Shown here: positions 7,066-14,480 of the stretch, piece after piece | How positions within the stretch are numbered: the stretch's first letter is position 1 | Layout of the letters: each line of letters starts with the position of its first letter | NCBI GenBank assembly: GCA_964250215.1 | Contig: CAXUEX010000036.1 | Location: 1 to 21,523, forward strand | Reading direction: 5' to 3' | Length of the DNA: 21,523 nucleotides | Origin: DAIDJM01 sp964250215 | GTDB lineage: Bacteria; Pseudomonadota; Alphaproteobacteria; Acetobacterales; Acetobacteraceae | Position numbers and translations under genes: made by a program | The notes under the pieces: model-generated | Seen by the model: the letters and a program-made list of their open reading frames with translations, nothing else | What the model was told of the DNA's origin: nothing | Databases searched by the model: none

Positions 7066-7922
7066 CCCGCCATTTCCTTCGCCAGCGCTAGGATCTCCGC
7101 CGCGTCCAACCGCAAATCGTTGCGTTCAAACAATCGCCCAACACAGGCCCGGTGCAGCCGCAGCTTCAGGCCGCCGATGCCCAGCGCACCGAATGCGATC
7201 TTGCCCTGATAATCCCGCGCCCGATCCGAAGCCTCAATGCCCGCCACGCCCAACGGTGGTGCTGGGTTCAGATCGGCCACTACCTGCACGTTTTCCGCGT
7301 CCCGCCAAGCACGCTCCGGCAGCAATTCCAGCCCCGGCGCACCCGCTGCCACAATGATTTCGTTATCGGATGCGAGGCGGGCACGCGCCACCGCATCCGC
7401 CGCCTCGGCTGCCTGCACCGTCACGCCGAAACGGGCGGCAATCGCGGCCACCGCCTCCCGTGTGCGGGCGATCTGCCGCCCGGTGATCGTGACCGCGGCA
7501 CCCTCCATCGCCAGCATCGCCGCCGCGCGTGTTCCAACCGGTCCCGTGCCCGCCAGCACCATCGCGCGTTTGCCTGCAAGCGGCACCGCTCTACCGATCT
7601 GCGCCACTGCGGAAGCTGCCGTGGTATTACAGCCGTTGCAATCGAGCATGACAGAGACGCGAAACTTGCCGAAGAAGCGCGCCCGGACGGCAGCAAACAC
7701 CGCCTCGCCCGCCGCCAGATCGCTGCCACCAACGAAAATCGCGGTGTTGTGCTTGTCCTTTGGCCCGCGCGTATAGATCGCGCCATCCACCAGCGCGTCC
7801 AAACCCTCGGGCCGCACGCCGCTGCGGGCCAGCACATGATCCGCACCGCCATCGAACCCGGCTACGCAATCGAACACGCTCGGCTGCATATCCGTATCGA
7901 ACTGGAACAGCAGTTTCTGCAT
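7062..7922 (-). CDS. mtdA: Methylene-tetrahydrofolate / methylene-H4MPT dehydrogenase MtdA
   Basis: NADP-dependent dehydrogenase that in serine-cycle methylotrophs reduces methenyl-THF to methylene-THF (and can act on methylene-H4MPT). It has 286 residues, almost exactly the Methylobacterium MtdA length. Near-identical blocks recalled from that protein are MQKLLFQFDTD at the N-terminus, GGADH, DGAIYTRG, the GTGPVG nucleotide-binding loop (125-130), GLELLPERAW, and FGALGIGGLKLRLHRAC. The ATG at 7922 is preferred over a TTG one codon earlier. It follows the hprA remnant, whose displaced frame ends in TGATG overlapping this start. It precedes fchA with a 4-bp overlap. Confidence 0.96.
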   Translation of the reverse strand: MQKLLFQFDTDMQPSVFDCVAGFDGGADHVLARSGVRPEGLDALVDGAIYTRGPKDKHNTAIFVGGSDLAAGEAVFAAVRARFFGKFRVSVMLDCNGCNTTAASAVAQIGRAVPLAGKRAMVLAGTGPVGTRAAAMLAMEGAAVTITGRQIARTREAVAAIAARFGVTVQAAEAADAVARARLASDNEIIVAAGAPGLELLPERAWRDAENVQVVADLNPAPPLGVAGIEASDRARDYQGKIAFGALGIGGLKLRLHRACVGRLFERNDLRLDAAEILALAKEMAG

Positions 7923-8097
7923 CAATTCACCGCCTCGCGTAGAACGCCGCGATGATTGCCCACGAGCTGTTCAGCCAGCGATGCCTGAGCCTGCTCGGGA
8001 CCGTGCGTGTGTATTCCACACTTGCGTGCGCAAACCCCCGCGTGCGAAGTTCCACTTGCAGCGTTTCTCGATCGCGAAAAACAATGCGCTCCGCCAT
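7922..8097 (-). pseudogene. hprA: Internally deleted, frameshifted remnant of hprA (hydroxypyruvate reductase)
   Basis: Only 176 bp lie between the sga stop and the mtdA start. The ATG at 8097 opens a frame beginning MAERIVFRDRETLQ and continuing through GFAHASVEYTRTVP (to about 7996). This resembles the HprA N-terminus I recall, with the pattern VVFLDRESL then FPHE then EY. The next frame, from 7996 to TGA at 7924-7922, reads EQAQASLAEQLVGN then REAVN, resembling the HprA C-terminal helix (MQILADQLVDN). The two frames join with a one-base offset. The normal protein is about 310-320 residues, so roughly 260 residues would be missing. hprA occupies exactly this position (sga-hprA-mtdA) in Methylobacterium. 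If the frame were read straight on it gives a 56-residue peptide ending at 7927, so a small functional protein remains possible. Confidence 0.6.
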
Positions 8098-8098
8098 G

Positions 8099-9298
8099 CT
8101 ATTCCGCCACCAGCGCCGTCGGCTCCCGCGCTTGCCGGTAATATTCTGCCGCCGCCGCCACGCCGCTGCCCGGCTGCACGCCGATGCCCAGATCGCGCAT
8201 CGCCATTTCCGCGCCCGCAATGGCGGCCACGCACATCAATTCATTGACATCGCCCATGTGCCCGATGCGAAACAGCTTACCCGCCATTTCGCCCAAGCCG
8301 GACCCAAGTGAAAGATCATAGCGCCGGAATGCGCGCGCAATCACCGCGGCCGCATCCACCCCTTCAGGCACCATCACGGCGCTCACCGTATCGCTTTCCC
8401 ACCGTGCCTCGCGCGCGCAAAGCTTCATGCCCCAGCCCTGCTGCACCGCCGCGCGCACGCCCGAAGCCAGATAGTGATGGCGGGCGGCTACTTGCTCGAG
8501 CCCTTCCGCCAACAACATGCGCAGTGACTCGCATAACCCATGCAGCATGGGTATCGACGGCGTATAAGGAAAATACCCGTCGCGGTTTGCACGCCGCATG
8601 TCGCCCATGTCAAAAAAAGCCCGATGCAGCGGCGCCTTCGCGGCCTCGCCCGCTGCCAGCGCCTTCGCACTCAAGCAGGAAATGCCCAATCCCGCCGGCA
8701 TCATCAGCCCTTTTTGGCTGCCGGTGATCGCGCCATCCACGCCCCATTCGTCCATCCGGAAATCGATCGAACCGATCGAGCTCACGCCATCCACGAACAG
8801 CAGCGCCGGATGCGTCGCCGCATCGATCGCGCGCCGCACCGCGGCCACATCGCTGGTCACCCCCGTCGCCGTCTCGTTGTGCACCAGCAGCACGGCGCGT
8901 ATCGCGTGCGCGCGATCGGCCGCGAGCGCGTCGTGAATGCGCTCCGGCGAGGCGCCCGTGCCCCATTCCTGCTCGATGACCTCCACGTTCAGCCCGTGCC
9001 GCCGCGCGAGCTGAATCCACAGATGGCCGAACTGCCCGTAGCGCGGCGCCAGCACCCGATCGTTCTGCGAAAGCGTGTTTGTCAGCACCGCTTCCCAGGA
9101 ACCGGTGCCGGTGGCGGGAAACAGGAAAACCTCGCCGCTCTCGGTGAGGAACAATTTCCGGCACTCCGCCAGCAGCGGCAGCACGAATTCGGGAAAGGCG
9201 AGGCTGCGATGGTCCTCGCTGGAACGGTGCATGGCATTCAGAATGCGGTCCGGGATATGCGTCGGCCCCGGCACGTGCAGGAAATGTCGACCCGCCAT
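8099..9298 (-). CDS. sga: Serine--glyoxylate aminotransferase
   Basis: A class-V PLP aminotransferase that converts serine plus glyoxylate to hydroxypyruvate plus glycine, regenerating glycine in the serine cycle. It has 399 residues. The N-terminal HVPGPTHIPDRIL, FPATGTGSWEA (60-70), VDGVSSIGSIDFRMDEW (169-185), and the PLP lysine K196 in TGSQKGLMMPAG all fit the family. The ATG at 9298 has GAGG 6 nt upstream; a GTG at 9310 is an alternative. It sits 14 bp after ftfL and 1 bp before the ATG of the hprA remnant. Its product hydroxypyruvate would normally go to HprA, which appears broken here. Confidence 0.95.
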   Translation of the reverse strand: MAGRHFLHVPGPTHIPDRILNAMHRSSEDHRSLAFPEFVLPLLAECRKLFLTESGEVFLFPATGTGSWEAVLTNTLSQNDRVLAPRYGQFGHLWIQLARRHGLNVEVIEQEWGTGASPERIHDALAADRAHAIRAVLLVHNETATGVTSDVAAVRRAIDAATHPALLFVDGVSSIGSIDFRMDEWGVDGAITGSQKGLMMPAGLGISCLSAKALAAGEAAKAPLHRAFFDMGDMRRANRDGYFPYTPSIPMLHGLCESLRMLLAEGLEQVAARHHYLASGVRAAVQQGWGMKLCAREARWESDTVSAVMVPEGVDAAAVIARAFRRYDLSLGSGLGEMAGKLFRIGHMGDVNELMCVAAIAGAEMAMRDLGIGVQPGSGVAAAAEYYRQAREPTALVAE

Positions 9299-9312
9299 GT
9301 TTTGCCTCACTC

Positions 9313-11013
9313 TCAGGAAAGTCCAACGATGCGGCCGCCCTCAAGCCGCATGTTCAACGCGGCCGGTGCGCGCGGCAGGCCGGGCATGGTCATGATATCG
9401 CCGCAGATCGCCACCACGAACCCCGCTCCGGCGGAAAGCCGCAGCTCGCGCACTTGCAGCACGTGGCCCTCAGGTGCGCCGAGCGCCTTGGGATCGGTAG
9501 AAAAACTATATTGCGTCTTGGCCACGCATACCGGCAGGTGCCCAAACCCGGCCCGCTCCAGTTCGTCGAACCGCCGCCGCACGCTAGCATCCGCCACCAT
9601 TTCCGCCGCGTGGTAAATTTCCCGCGCAACGGTGCCGAGCTTCTCCCACAGCCCCATGCCGTCCGGATACAACGGTCGGAAATCCGCAACTCCAGAATCC
9701 ACGGTGCGCGAAACGAGCTGCGCCAGCTCCGCCGCTCCCGCGCCGCCCTGCGCCCAATGATCGGCCAACGCGCAGGGCAGCCCCAACCCGGCGCACATGC
9801 CGCGCAGGCAATCCATCTCAGCTGGCGTATCGGCGCTGAACCGGTTCACCGCTACCACAACCGGCACGCCGAATTTCCGCAAATTCACCGCGTGCCGTTC
9901 CAGATTGGCAAACCCTGTTCGCAGCGCGGCAATGTTCTCCTGCCGCAGATCGGCGCGCGCGACGCCGCCGTGCATCTTCAGCGCGCGGATGGTGGCCACC
10001 AGCACCGCGCAACTCGGCCGCAGCCCGGCCTGCCGGCATTTGATGTCGAAGAACTTTTCCGCCCCAAGATCGGCGCCGAACCCCGCCTCGGTCACCACGT
10101 AATCGGAAAATTTCAGCGCCGCGTGCGTCGCGATCACGCTGTTGCAGCCATGTGCGATGTTCGCGAACGGGCCGCCATGCACCAGCACGGGATTGTGTTC
10201 CAGGCTCTGAACCAGGTTCGGCGCCAGAGCATCGCGCAGCAGCACCGCCATGGCACCCACCGCCTGCAGCGCTTCCGCCGTCACCGGCTGGCGTTGCTTC
10301 GTGTAGCCAACGATCACGCGCGCCAGCCGCGCCTGCAAATCGGCCAGATCGGCGGAGAGGCAGAAAATCGCCATCACCTCCGATGCCGAGGTGATGTCGA
10401 ATCCGGTCTCTCGCGCAAACCCGTTATTCGCCCCGAGCGACACCACGTTCTGCCGCAGCGCGCGATCGTTCATGTCTAGCGCTCGGCGCCAGGAAATGCG
10501 CCGCGTATCCAGCCCCAGTTCGTTGCCCCAGTACACGTGATTATCGACCATCGCGGCCAGCAGATTGTTGGCTGCCCCGATTGCGTGGAAATCGCCCGTG
10601 AAATGCAGGTTGATTTCCTCCATCGGCACCACCTGCGCATAGCCGCCGCCGGCGGCACCGCCCTTGATGCCGAAGCACGGGCCCAGCGAAGGCTCGCGCA
10701 GACAGGCGATGGATCGTTTGCCGATATGGTTCAGCCCATCGTTCAGCCCCACCGTCGTTGTGGTCTTGCCCTCGCCCGCCGGTGTGGGCGTGATCGCCGT
10801 CACCAGGATCAGCTTGCCATCCGGCCGGTCGCGCAGCCCTGCCAGATACGGCAACGCAATTTTCGCCTTCGTGTGCCCATAAGGCTGTATGGCGTCGGCC
10901 GGAATGCCCAGCCGGTCGCGCGCAATCTCCACGATCGGCCGCAGCACGGCCGCCTGCGCAATCTCCGCGTCGCTCCTTGCCGCCTCGTGCTGATTGCCGT
11001 GCGCCGCGCCCAT
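9313..11013 (-). CDS. ftfL: Formate--tetrahydrofolate ligase
   Basis: ATP-dependent condensation of formate with tetrahydrofolate to 10-formyl-THF, the entry of formate carbon into the serine pathway. It has 566 residues, near the usual 555-560. Motifs include IQPYGHTKAKI (42-52), the P-loop-like TPTPAGEGKTTT (75-86), REPSLGPCFGIKGGAAGGGY, HFTGDFHAI, PVLVHGGPFANIAHG, and TEAGFGADLGAEKFFDIKC. The ATG at 11013 has GGGGA about 6 nt upstream. A TTG five codons earlier is less likely. The preceding VOC gene ends 61 bp upstream on the same strand, so a shared transcript is likely. It is often called fhs outside methylotrophs. Confidence 0.97.
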   Translation of the reverse strand: MGAAHGNQHEAARSDAEIAQAAVLRPIVEIARDRLGIPADAIQPYGHTKAKIALPYLAGLRDRPDGKLILVTAITPTPAGEGKTTTTVGLNDGLNHIGKRSIACLREPSLGPCFGIKGGAAGGGYAQVVPMEEINLHFTGDFHAIGAANNLLAAMVDNHVYWGNELGLDTRRISWRRALDMNDRALRQNVVSLGANNGFARETGFDITSASEVMAIFCLSADLADLQARLARVIVGYTKQRQPVTAEALQAVGAMAVLLRDALAPNLVQSLEHNPVLVHGGPFANIAHGCNSVIATHAALKFSDYVVTEAGFGADLGAEKFFDIKCRQAGLRPSCAVLVATIRALKMHGGVARADLRQENIAALRTGFANLERHAVNLRKFGVPVVVAVNRFSADTPAEMDCLRGMCAGLGLPCALADHWAQGGAGAAELAQLVSRTVDSGVADFRPLYPDGMGLWEKLGTVAREIYHAAEMVADASVRRRFDELERAGFGHLPVCVAKTQYSFSTDPKALGAPEGHVLQVRELRLSAGAGFVVAICGDIMTMPGLPRAPAALNMRLEGGRIVGLS

Positions 11014-11074
11014 TCCGTTTCCCCGCAAGCCGGCGCTGCTAGCACAGCCGCCGGCCGGTGGCCAAACCGCGCGG

Positions 11075-11587
11075 CTATCGCGGCGGCTGGTGCGCTAATT
11101 CCAGGTGCGCCACCACGGTCACGCGGGTGCCGTTCGGGTCGAGCAGCGAGAATCGCCGTATGCCGATCTCCTTGTCCTCCAGAGGCTCGATGATCACGCA
11201 GCCACGCGCCACCGCGCGTGCGTGGATTTCATTCACGCTTTCCGGATAGCCCACATCGACGGCAAAGCCCGGCGGCAGCGGCATGGCATCCGCGGCATCG
11301 GCATTCAGCGTCACCTGCTGCTTGGGCTGCGTGGCGGAGGCAAAAATTACCATTCCCGCGTGCTCCATCGCCACTTCGAAGCCGAGCAGCCCGGCGTAGA
11401 ATTCCCGGCTCGCCGGCATGTTCAGCGAGCGTATGTCCGGGATCGTGCGTACGATATTCATGGGTCGCGTCTCCGTGCAGGATGTTTTGCCAAAGCCCCG
11501 GAGCCGACGCAGCGCAGCGGCATACGATTGCCCGGTGCTTCGGGCCTTCGCTCTCACGATGCGTTTGAAATCACGGTTCGCGGTCAT
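11075..11587 (-). CDS. VOC/glyoxalase-superfamily protein with N-terminal extension
   Basis: A glyoxalase/bleomycin-resistance fold protein of 170 residues; the substrate cannot be told from sequence. The VOC domain begins at about residue 43 (MNIVRTIPDIRSLNMPASRE) and shows the FYAGLLGFEVAMEH first strand-helix, GFAVDVGYP, and the C-terminal SLLDPNGTRVTVV strand. Residues 1-42 form a basic helical extension (DFKRIVRAKARSTGQSYAAA) that looks like a real module; I have seen this kind of segment ahead of other bacterial VOC domains. The ATG at 11587 has GAGG upstream and is preferred; the ATG at 11461 would give only the VOC domain. It is the first gene of the C1 operon and diverges from the molybdenum hydroxylase genes. 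Confidence 0.8.
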   Translation of the reverse strand: MTANRDFKRIVRAKARSTGQSYAAALRRLRGFGKTSCTETRPMNIVRTIPDIRSLNMPASREFYAGLLGFEVAMEHAGMVIFASATQPKQQVTLNADAADAMPLPPGFAVDVGYPESVNEIHARAVARGCVIIEPLEDKEIGIRRFSLLDPNGTRVTVVAHLELAHQPPR

Positions 11588-11860
11588 CCGGTGCCTCGCT
11601 CCCTCAACGCGGAGATCCCCAGCCTCCCCGCACGAGGGCGGGTCACCGAATATCGAGCGACCGTCGAGGATATACTCCCCTTTACCCCCGTCGCACGGTC
11701 TCGCTGGGGGAGACCGAAGGAGGTCGAGCGCGCGGCCACGCTCGATGCCTATACTTCGCTAGAGAGCCCCCTGCGTCAAGCGTGCGCAACGTTTGCCGCG
11801 GGGCTTCATCGGCCCTGCATCCGGCCCTACACTGCAACCGAAGCCGCGAAGGAGAACGGC
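11588..11860. promoter_or_regulatory. Divergent intergenic region of the C1 and molybdenum hydroxylase operons
   Basis: These 273 bp must hold the start signals for the VOC-ftfL operon (minus strand) and the iorAB-like pair (plus strand). I see one clear structure, a 7-bp hairpin CGGTCTC (11696-11702) / GAGACCG (11710-11716) with a 7-nt loop and no T tract. No convincing -35/-10 pair stands out; a TATACT at 11750 lacks a matching -35. AAGGAG precedes the plus-strand ATG. Confidence 0.4.
11696..11716. repeat. 7-bp inverted repeat (hairpin or operator)
   Basis: CGGTCTC and GAGACCG flank a 7-nt spacer between two divergent operons. It lacks the T run of an intrinsic terminator, so it could be a regulator site or an mRNA leader hairpin. 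Function unknown. Confidence 0.4.
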
Positions 11861-12322
11861 ATGGTCACGCTGCAAATCAACGGCCAGCCGCACCGGCTGG
11901 AGATCGCCGACGACGTGCCGCTGCTCTGGGCATTGCGCGACGTGGTCGGCCTGACCGGCACCAAATACGGCTGCGGCATCGCGCAATGCGGCGCCTGCAC
12001 TGTCCATCTCGATGGCCAGCCGGTGCGGTCCTGCCAGATCCCGGTCGGCACGGTCGGCACCGCCGCCATCACCACCATCGAGGGCATCCGCGCCACGCCA
12101 GAAGGCGCGCGCGTGCAGCAGGCGTGGCTCGCCGCGGAAGTGGTGCAGTGCGGCTACTGCCAATCCGGCCAGATCATGTCCGCCGCGGCGCTGCTCGCGC
12201 ACACGCCGCATCCAAGCGATGCGCAGATAAACGACGCGATGGCGGGCAATATCTGCCGCTGCGGCACCTATGTGCGTATTCGCAACGCCATCCACCAAGC
12301 CGCCGGTGTGCCCGCGCCATGA
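11861..12322 (+). CDS. iorA: [2Fe-2S] subunit of isoquinoline 1-oxidoreductase-like molybdenum hydroxylase
   Basis: Electron-transfer subunit carrying two [2Fe-2S] clusters for the molybdenum hydroxylase encoded next. It has 153 residues. The N-terminal plant-ferredoxin-type domain has the cysteine cluster YGCGIAQCGACTVH (about 37-50) with a further Cys in VRSCQIP. The C-terminal helical domain has CGYCQSGQIM and NICRCGTYVRIR. No signal peptide is present, so it would travel across the membrane by hitch-hiking on the Tat-exported large subunit. AAGGAG lies just upstream of the ATG. The stop overlaps the large-subunit ATG by 4 bp. The symbol follows the nearest family; the substrate could equally be an aldehyde. 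Confidence 0.9.
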   Translation: MVTLQINGQPHRLEIADDVPLLWALRDVVGLTGTKYGCGIAQCGACTVHLDGQPVRSCQIPVGTVGTAAITTIEGIRATPEGARVQQAWLAAEVVQCGYCQSGQIMSAAALLAHTPHPSDAQINDAMAGNICRCGTYVRIRNAIHQAAGVPAP

Positions 12323-14454
12323 GCCACGCTTCGCGTCGCGACATCCTGAAACTCGCCGGCGGCAGCGCGCTGCTGCTTGGCTTCTCGCTCCGGCCGGGCC
12401 GCGCCGCCGCGCCGCCGCTGCTGCCGAACGCCTTCATCCGCATCGATCCCGCGGGCGATATTACGCTGATCATGCCGAACACCGAATTCGGCCAGGGCGT
12501 ATGGACATCCAGCGCCATGCTGATCGCCGAAGAGCTGGAAGTGGGCCTGGATCAGGTGCGGCTGGAACCGGCGCCGCCCGACAACGCGAAATACACCTCT
12601 GCCGGCAATGGCGAACAGGCCACCGGCGGTTCCAGTTCCATGCGCGATAGCTGGCTGCCGCTGCGCCAGGCCGGTGCCGCGGCGCGCACGATGCTGGTGG
12701 CGGCCGCTGCGAAAACCTGGGTTGTTCCGGTAGCGGAATGTACGGCCGAGCGTGCCACCGTGCACCATGGCAGCGGCCGCAGCCTGGGTTACGGCACACT
12801 GGTCGCTACTGCGATTACGCTGCCGGTGCCGGCGCCCAGCACGTTGCAATTGAAGGACGCGGCGCAGTTCAAGCTGATCGGCAAGCCGCTCAAGCGGCTG
12901 GATACGCCGGCGAAAGTGAATGGCACGGCGCAATTCGGCATCGATGTACGCCTGCCCGGCATGCAGATCGCCACCGCCGCCGCTTGCCCGGTGCGCGGCG
13001 GCAAGCTGGTTTCCTGCAACGAAGCTGCCGCGCGCGCGGTGCCCGGCGTGGTCGATCTTGTGCGGCTGGACGACGCGCTTGCCGTGATCGCCGAGCATTT
13101 CTGGGCCGCGAAACAGGGCCTCGCCGCCGCCGCGCCGGTGTGGGACGAAGGGCCGGGCGGCAAGATCTCCACCGCCCAGTTGCTCGCCGATCTCGAAAAC
13201 GCCTCCCACCGATTAGGCGTTGTCGCGAAACACACCGGCGATCCCGATGCCGCCATCGCGGGCGCGGCGAAGAAGCTTGAATTGGTCTATCAGCTTCCGT
13301 TCCTCTCGCACGCGCCGATGGAACCGGTGAACGCCACCGTGCATATCCGCCCCGACGGCGCCGATCTCTACACCGGCACGCAGGTGCCGCCGCGTGCGCA
13401 AGCCGCCGTGGCAAAGGAAGCCGGCCTGAAACCCGAGCAGGTGACGGTGCACAACCAGCTCATGGGCGGCGCCTTCGGCCGTCGGCTCGACGTGGATTTC
13501 ATCATTCAGGCCGCGCGCATCGCGAAACACGTGCCCTACCCGGTGAAGCTGATCTGGTCGCGCGAGGAGGATATCACCCAGGATCTGTTCCGGCCCTATT
13601 ACTACGACCGCATCGCCGCGGGGCTCGGCGCGGATGGCCGTATCGTTGGTTGGACGCATCGCACCACCGGCTCCTCCGTGCTCGCGCGGTGGGCGCCGGA
13701 CGGCATGGAACAGGGCGGCAAGCTGGATCCCGATACCGTGGATGGCGCGATCGAAACCCCCTACATCATTCCCGCGCAGCGCAATGAATACGTGCGCTGC
13801 GAACCCGGCGTGCTCACCACCGCTTGGTGGCGCGGCGTCGGCCCGACGCACAATCTTTTCGTCGTCGAGAGCATGATCGACGAACTCGCGGCCCTGGCCG
13901 GCCACGATCCGCTGGACTTCCGCCGCCGCAACCTGGCAAAGGAACCGCGCGCGCTCACGGTGCTGAACCTTGCCGCTGAGAAATCCAACTGGAGCCGGAA
14001 GCTGGCCGCCGGCACCGGACGGGGCCTCGCGCTGCAATACGCGTTCGGCACGCACATGGCCACGGTGCTTGAATTGGCCGTGACCTCAAAAGGGGAAATT
14101 CAGTTGCGGGAAGCCAACGTCGCCGTGGATTGCGGCCCGGTGGTGAACCCGGATACGCTGCGCGCCCAGGTGGAAGGCGGTTTGATCTTCGGCTTGAGCA
14201 TGGCGCTCTACAGCGAAATCACGGTGAAGCACGGCCGTGTCGAGCAGACCAATTTCGACACTTACCGCGTGCTGCGCATCGACCAGGCGCCGAAAATCCA
14301 GGTGCACATCGTGCACAACCCCTTGGCCCCGATCGGCGGCATCGGCGAAACCGCCTGCGCCGCGGCATCGCCGGCCTTGGCGAACGCGATTTACGCGGCA
14401 ACGGGGAAGCGACTGCGACGCATTCCGTTCGACGGACAGATCACATCGGCCTGA
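12319..14454 (+). CDS. iorB: Molybdopterin large subunit, isoquinoline 1-oxidoreductase / aldehyde oxidase type
   Basis: Catalytic subunit of a xanthine-oxidase-family molybdenum hydroxylase, oxidising an N-heterocycle or aldehyde with water-derived oxygen. It has 711 residues. The N-terminus carries a textbook Tat signal (SRRDILKLAGG, then a hydrophobic run and ARA-like site near 30), so it acts in the periplasm. Molybdopterin-contact motifs are FGQGVWTSSAM, MGGAFGRRLDVDF, TTAWWRGVG, and near the C-terminus GGIGETACAA, where E677 matches the catalytic Glu. The ATG overlaps the small-subunit stop (ATGA). Related enzymes in acetic acid bacteria use an added multiheme cytochrome c subunit. None is encoded here, so the electron acceptor is unknown. 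Confidence 0.9.
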   Translation: MSHASRRDILKLAGGSALLLGFSLRPGRAAAPPLLPNAFIRIDPAGDITLIMPNTEFGQGVWTSSAMLIAEELEVGLDQVRLEPAPPDNAKYTSAGNGEQATGGSSSMRDSWLPLRQAGAAARTMLVAAAAKTWVVPVAECTAERATVHHGSGRSLGYGTLVATAITLPVPAPSTLQLKDAAQFKLIGKPLKRLDTPAKVNGTAQFGIDVRLPGMQIATAAACPVRGGKLVSCNEAAARAVPGVVDLVRLDDALAVIAEHFWAAKQGLAAAAPVWDEGPGGKISTAQLLADLENASHRLGVVAKHTGDPDAAIAGAAKKLELVYQLPFLSHAPMEPVNATVHIRPDGADLYTGTQVPPRAQAAVAKEAGLKPEQVTVHNQLMGGAFGRRLDVDFIIQAARIAKHVPYPVKLIWSREEDITQDLFRPYYYDRIAAGLGADGRIVGWTHRTTGSSVLARWAPDGMEQGGKLDPDTVDGAIETPYIIPAQRNEYVRCEPGVLTTAWWRGVGPTHNLFVVESMIDELAALAGHDPLDFRRRNLAKEPRALTVLNLAAEKSNWSRKLAAGTGRGLALQYAFGTHMATVLELAVTSKGEIQLREANVAVDCGPVVNPDTLRAQVEGGLIFGLSMALYSEITVKHGRVEQTNFDTYRVLRIDQAPKIQVHIVHNPLAPIGGIGETACAAASPALANAIYAATGKRLRRIPFDGQITSA

Positions 14455-14480
14455 GCCGCTTTGTCGGCTGCCGCGCGATC

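Noticed and set aside
11750..11755. TATACT as a -10 box for the molybdenum hydroxylase operon
   Set aside because: No acceptable -35 at 16-18 bp upstream, so I did not call a promoter.
12787..12792. GTAACC on the minus strand inside the molybdenum hydroxylase gene
   Set aside because: The -10 position reads CCAT, and there is no gene start downstream.
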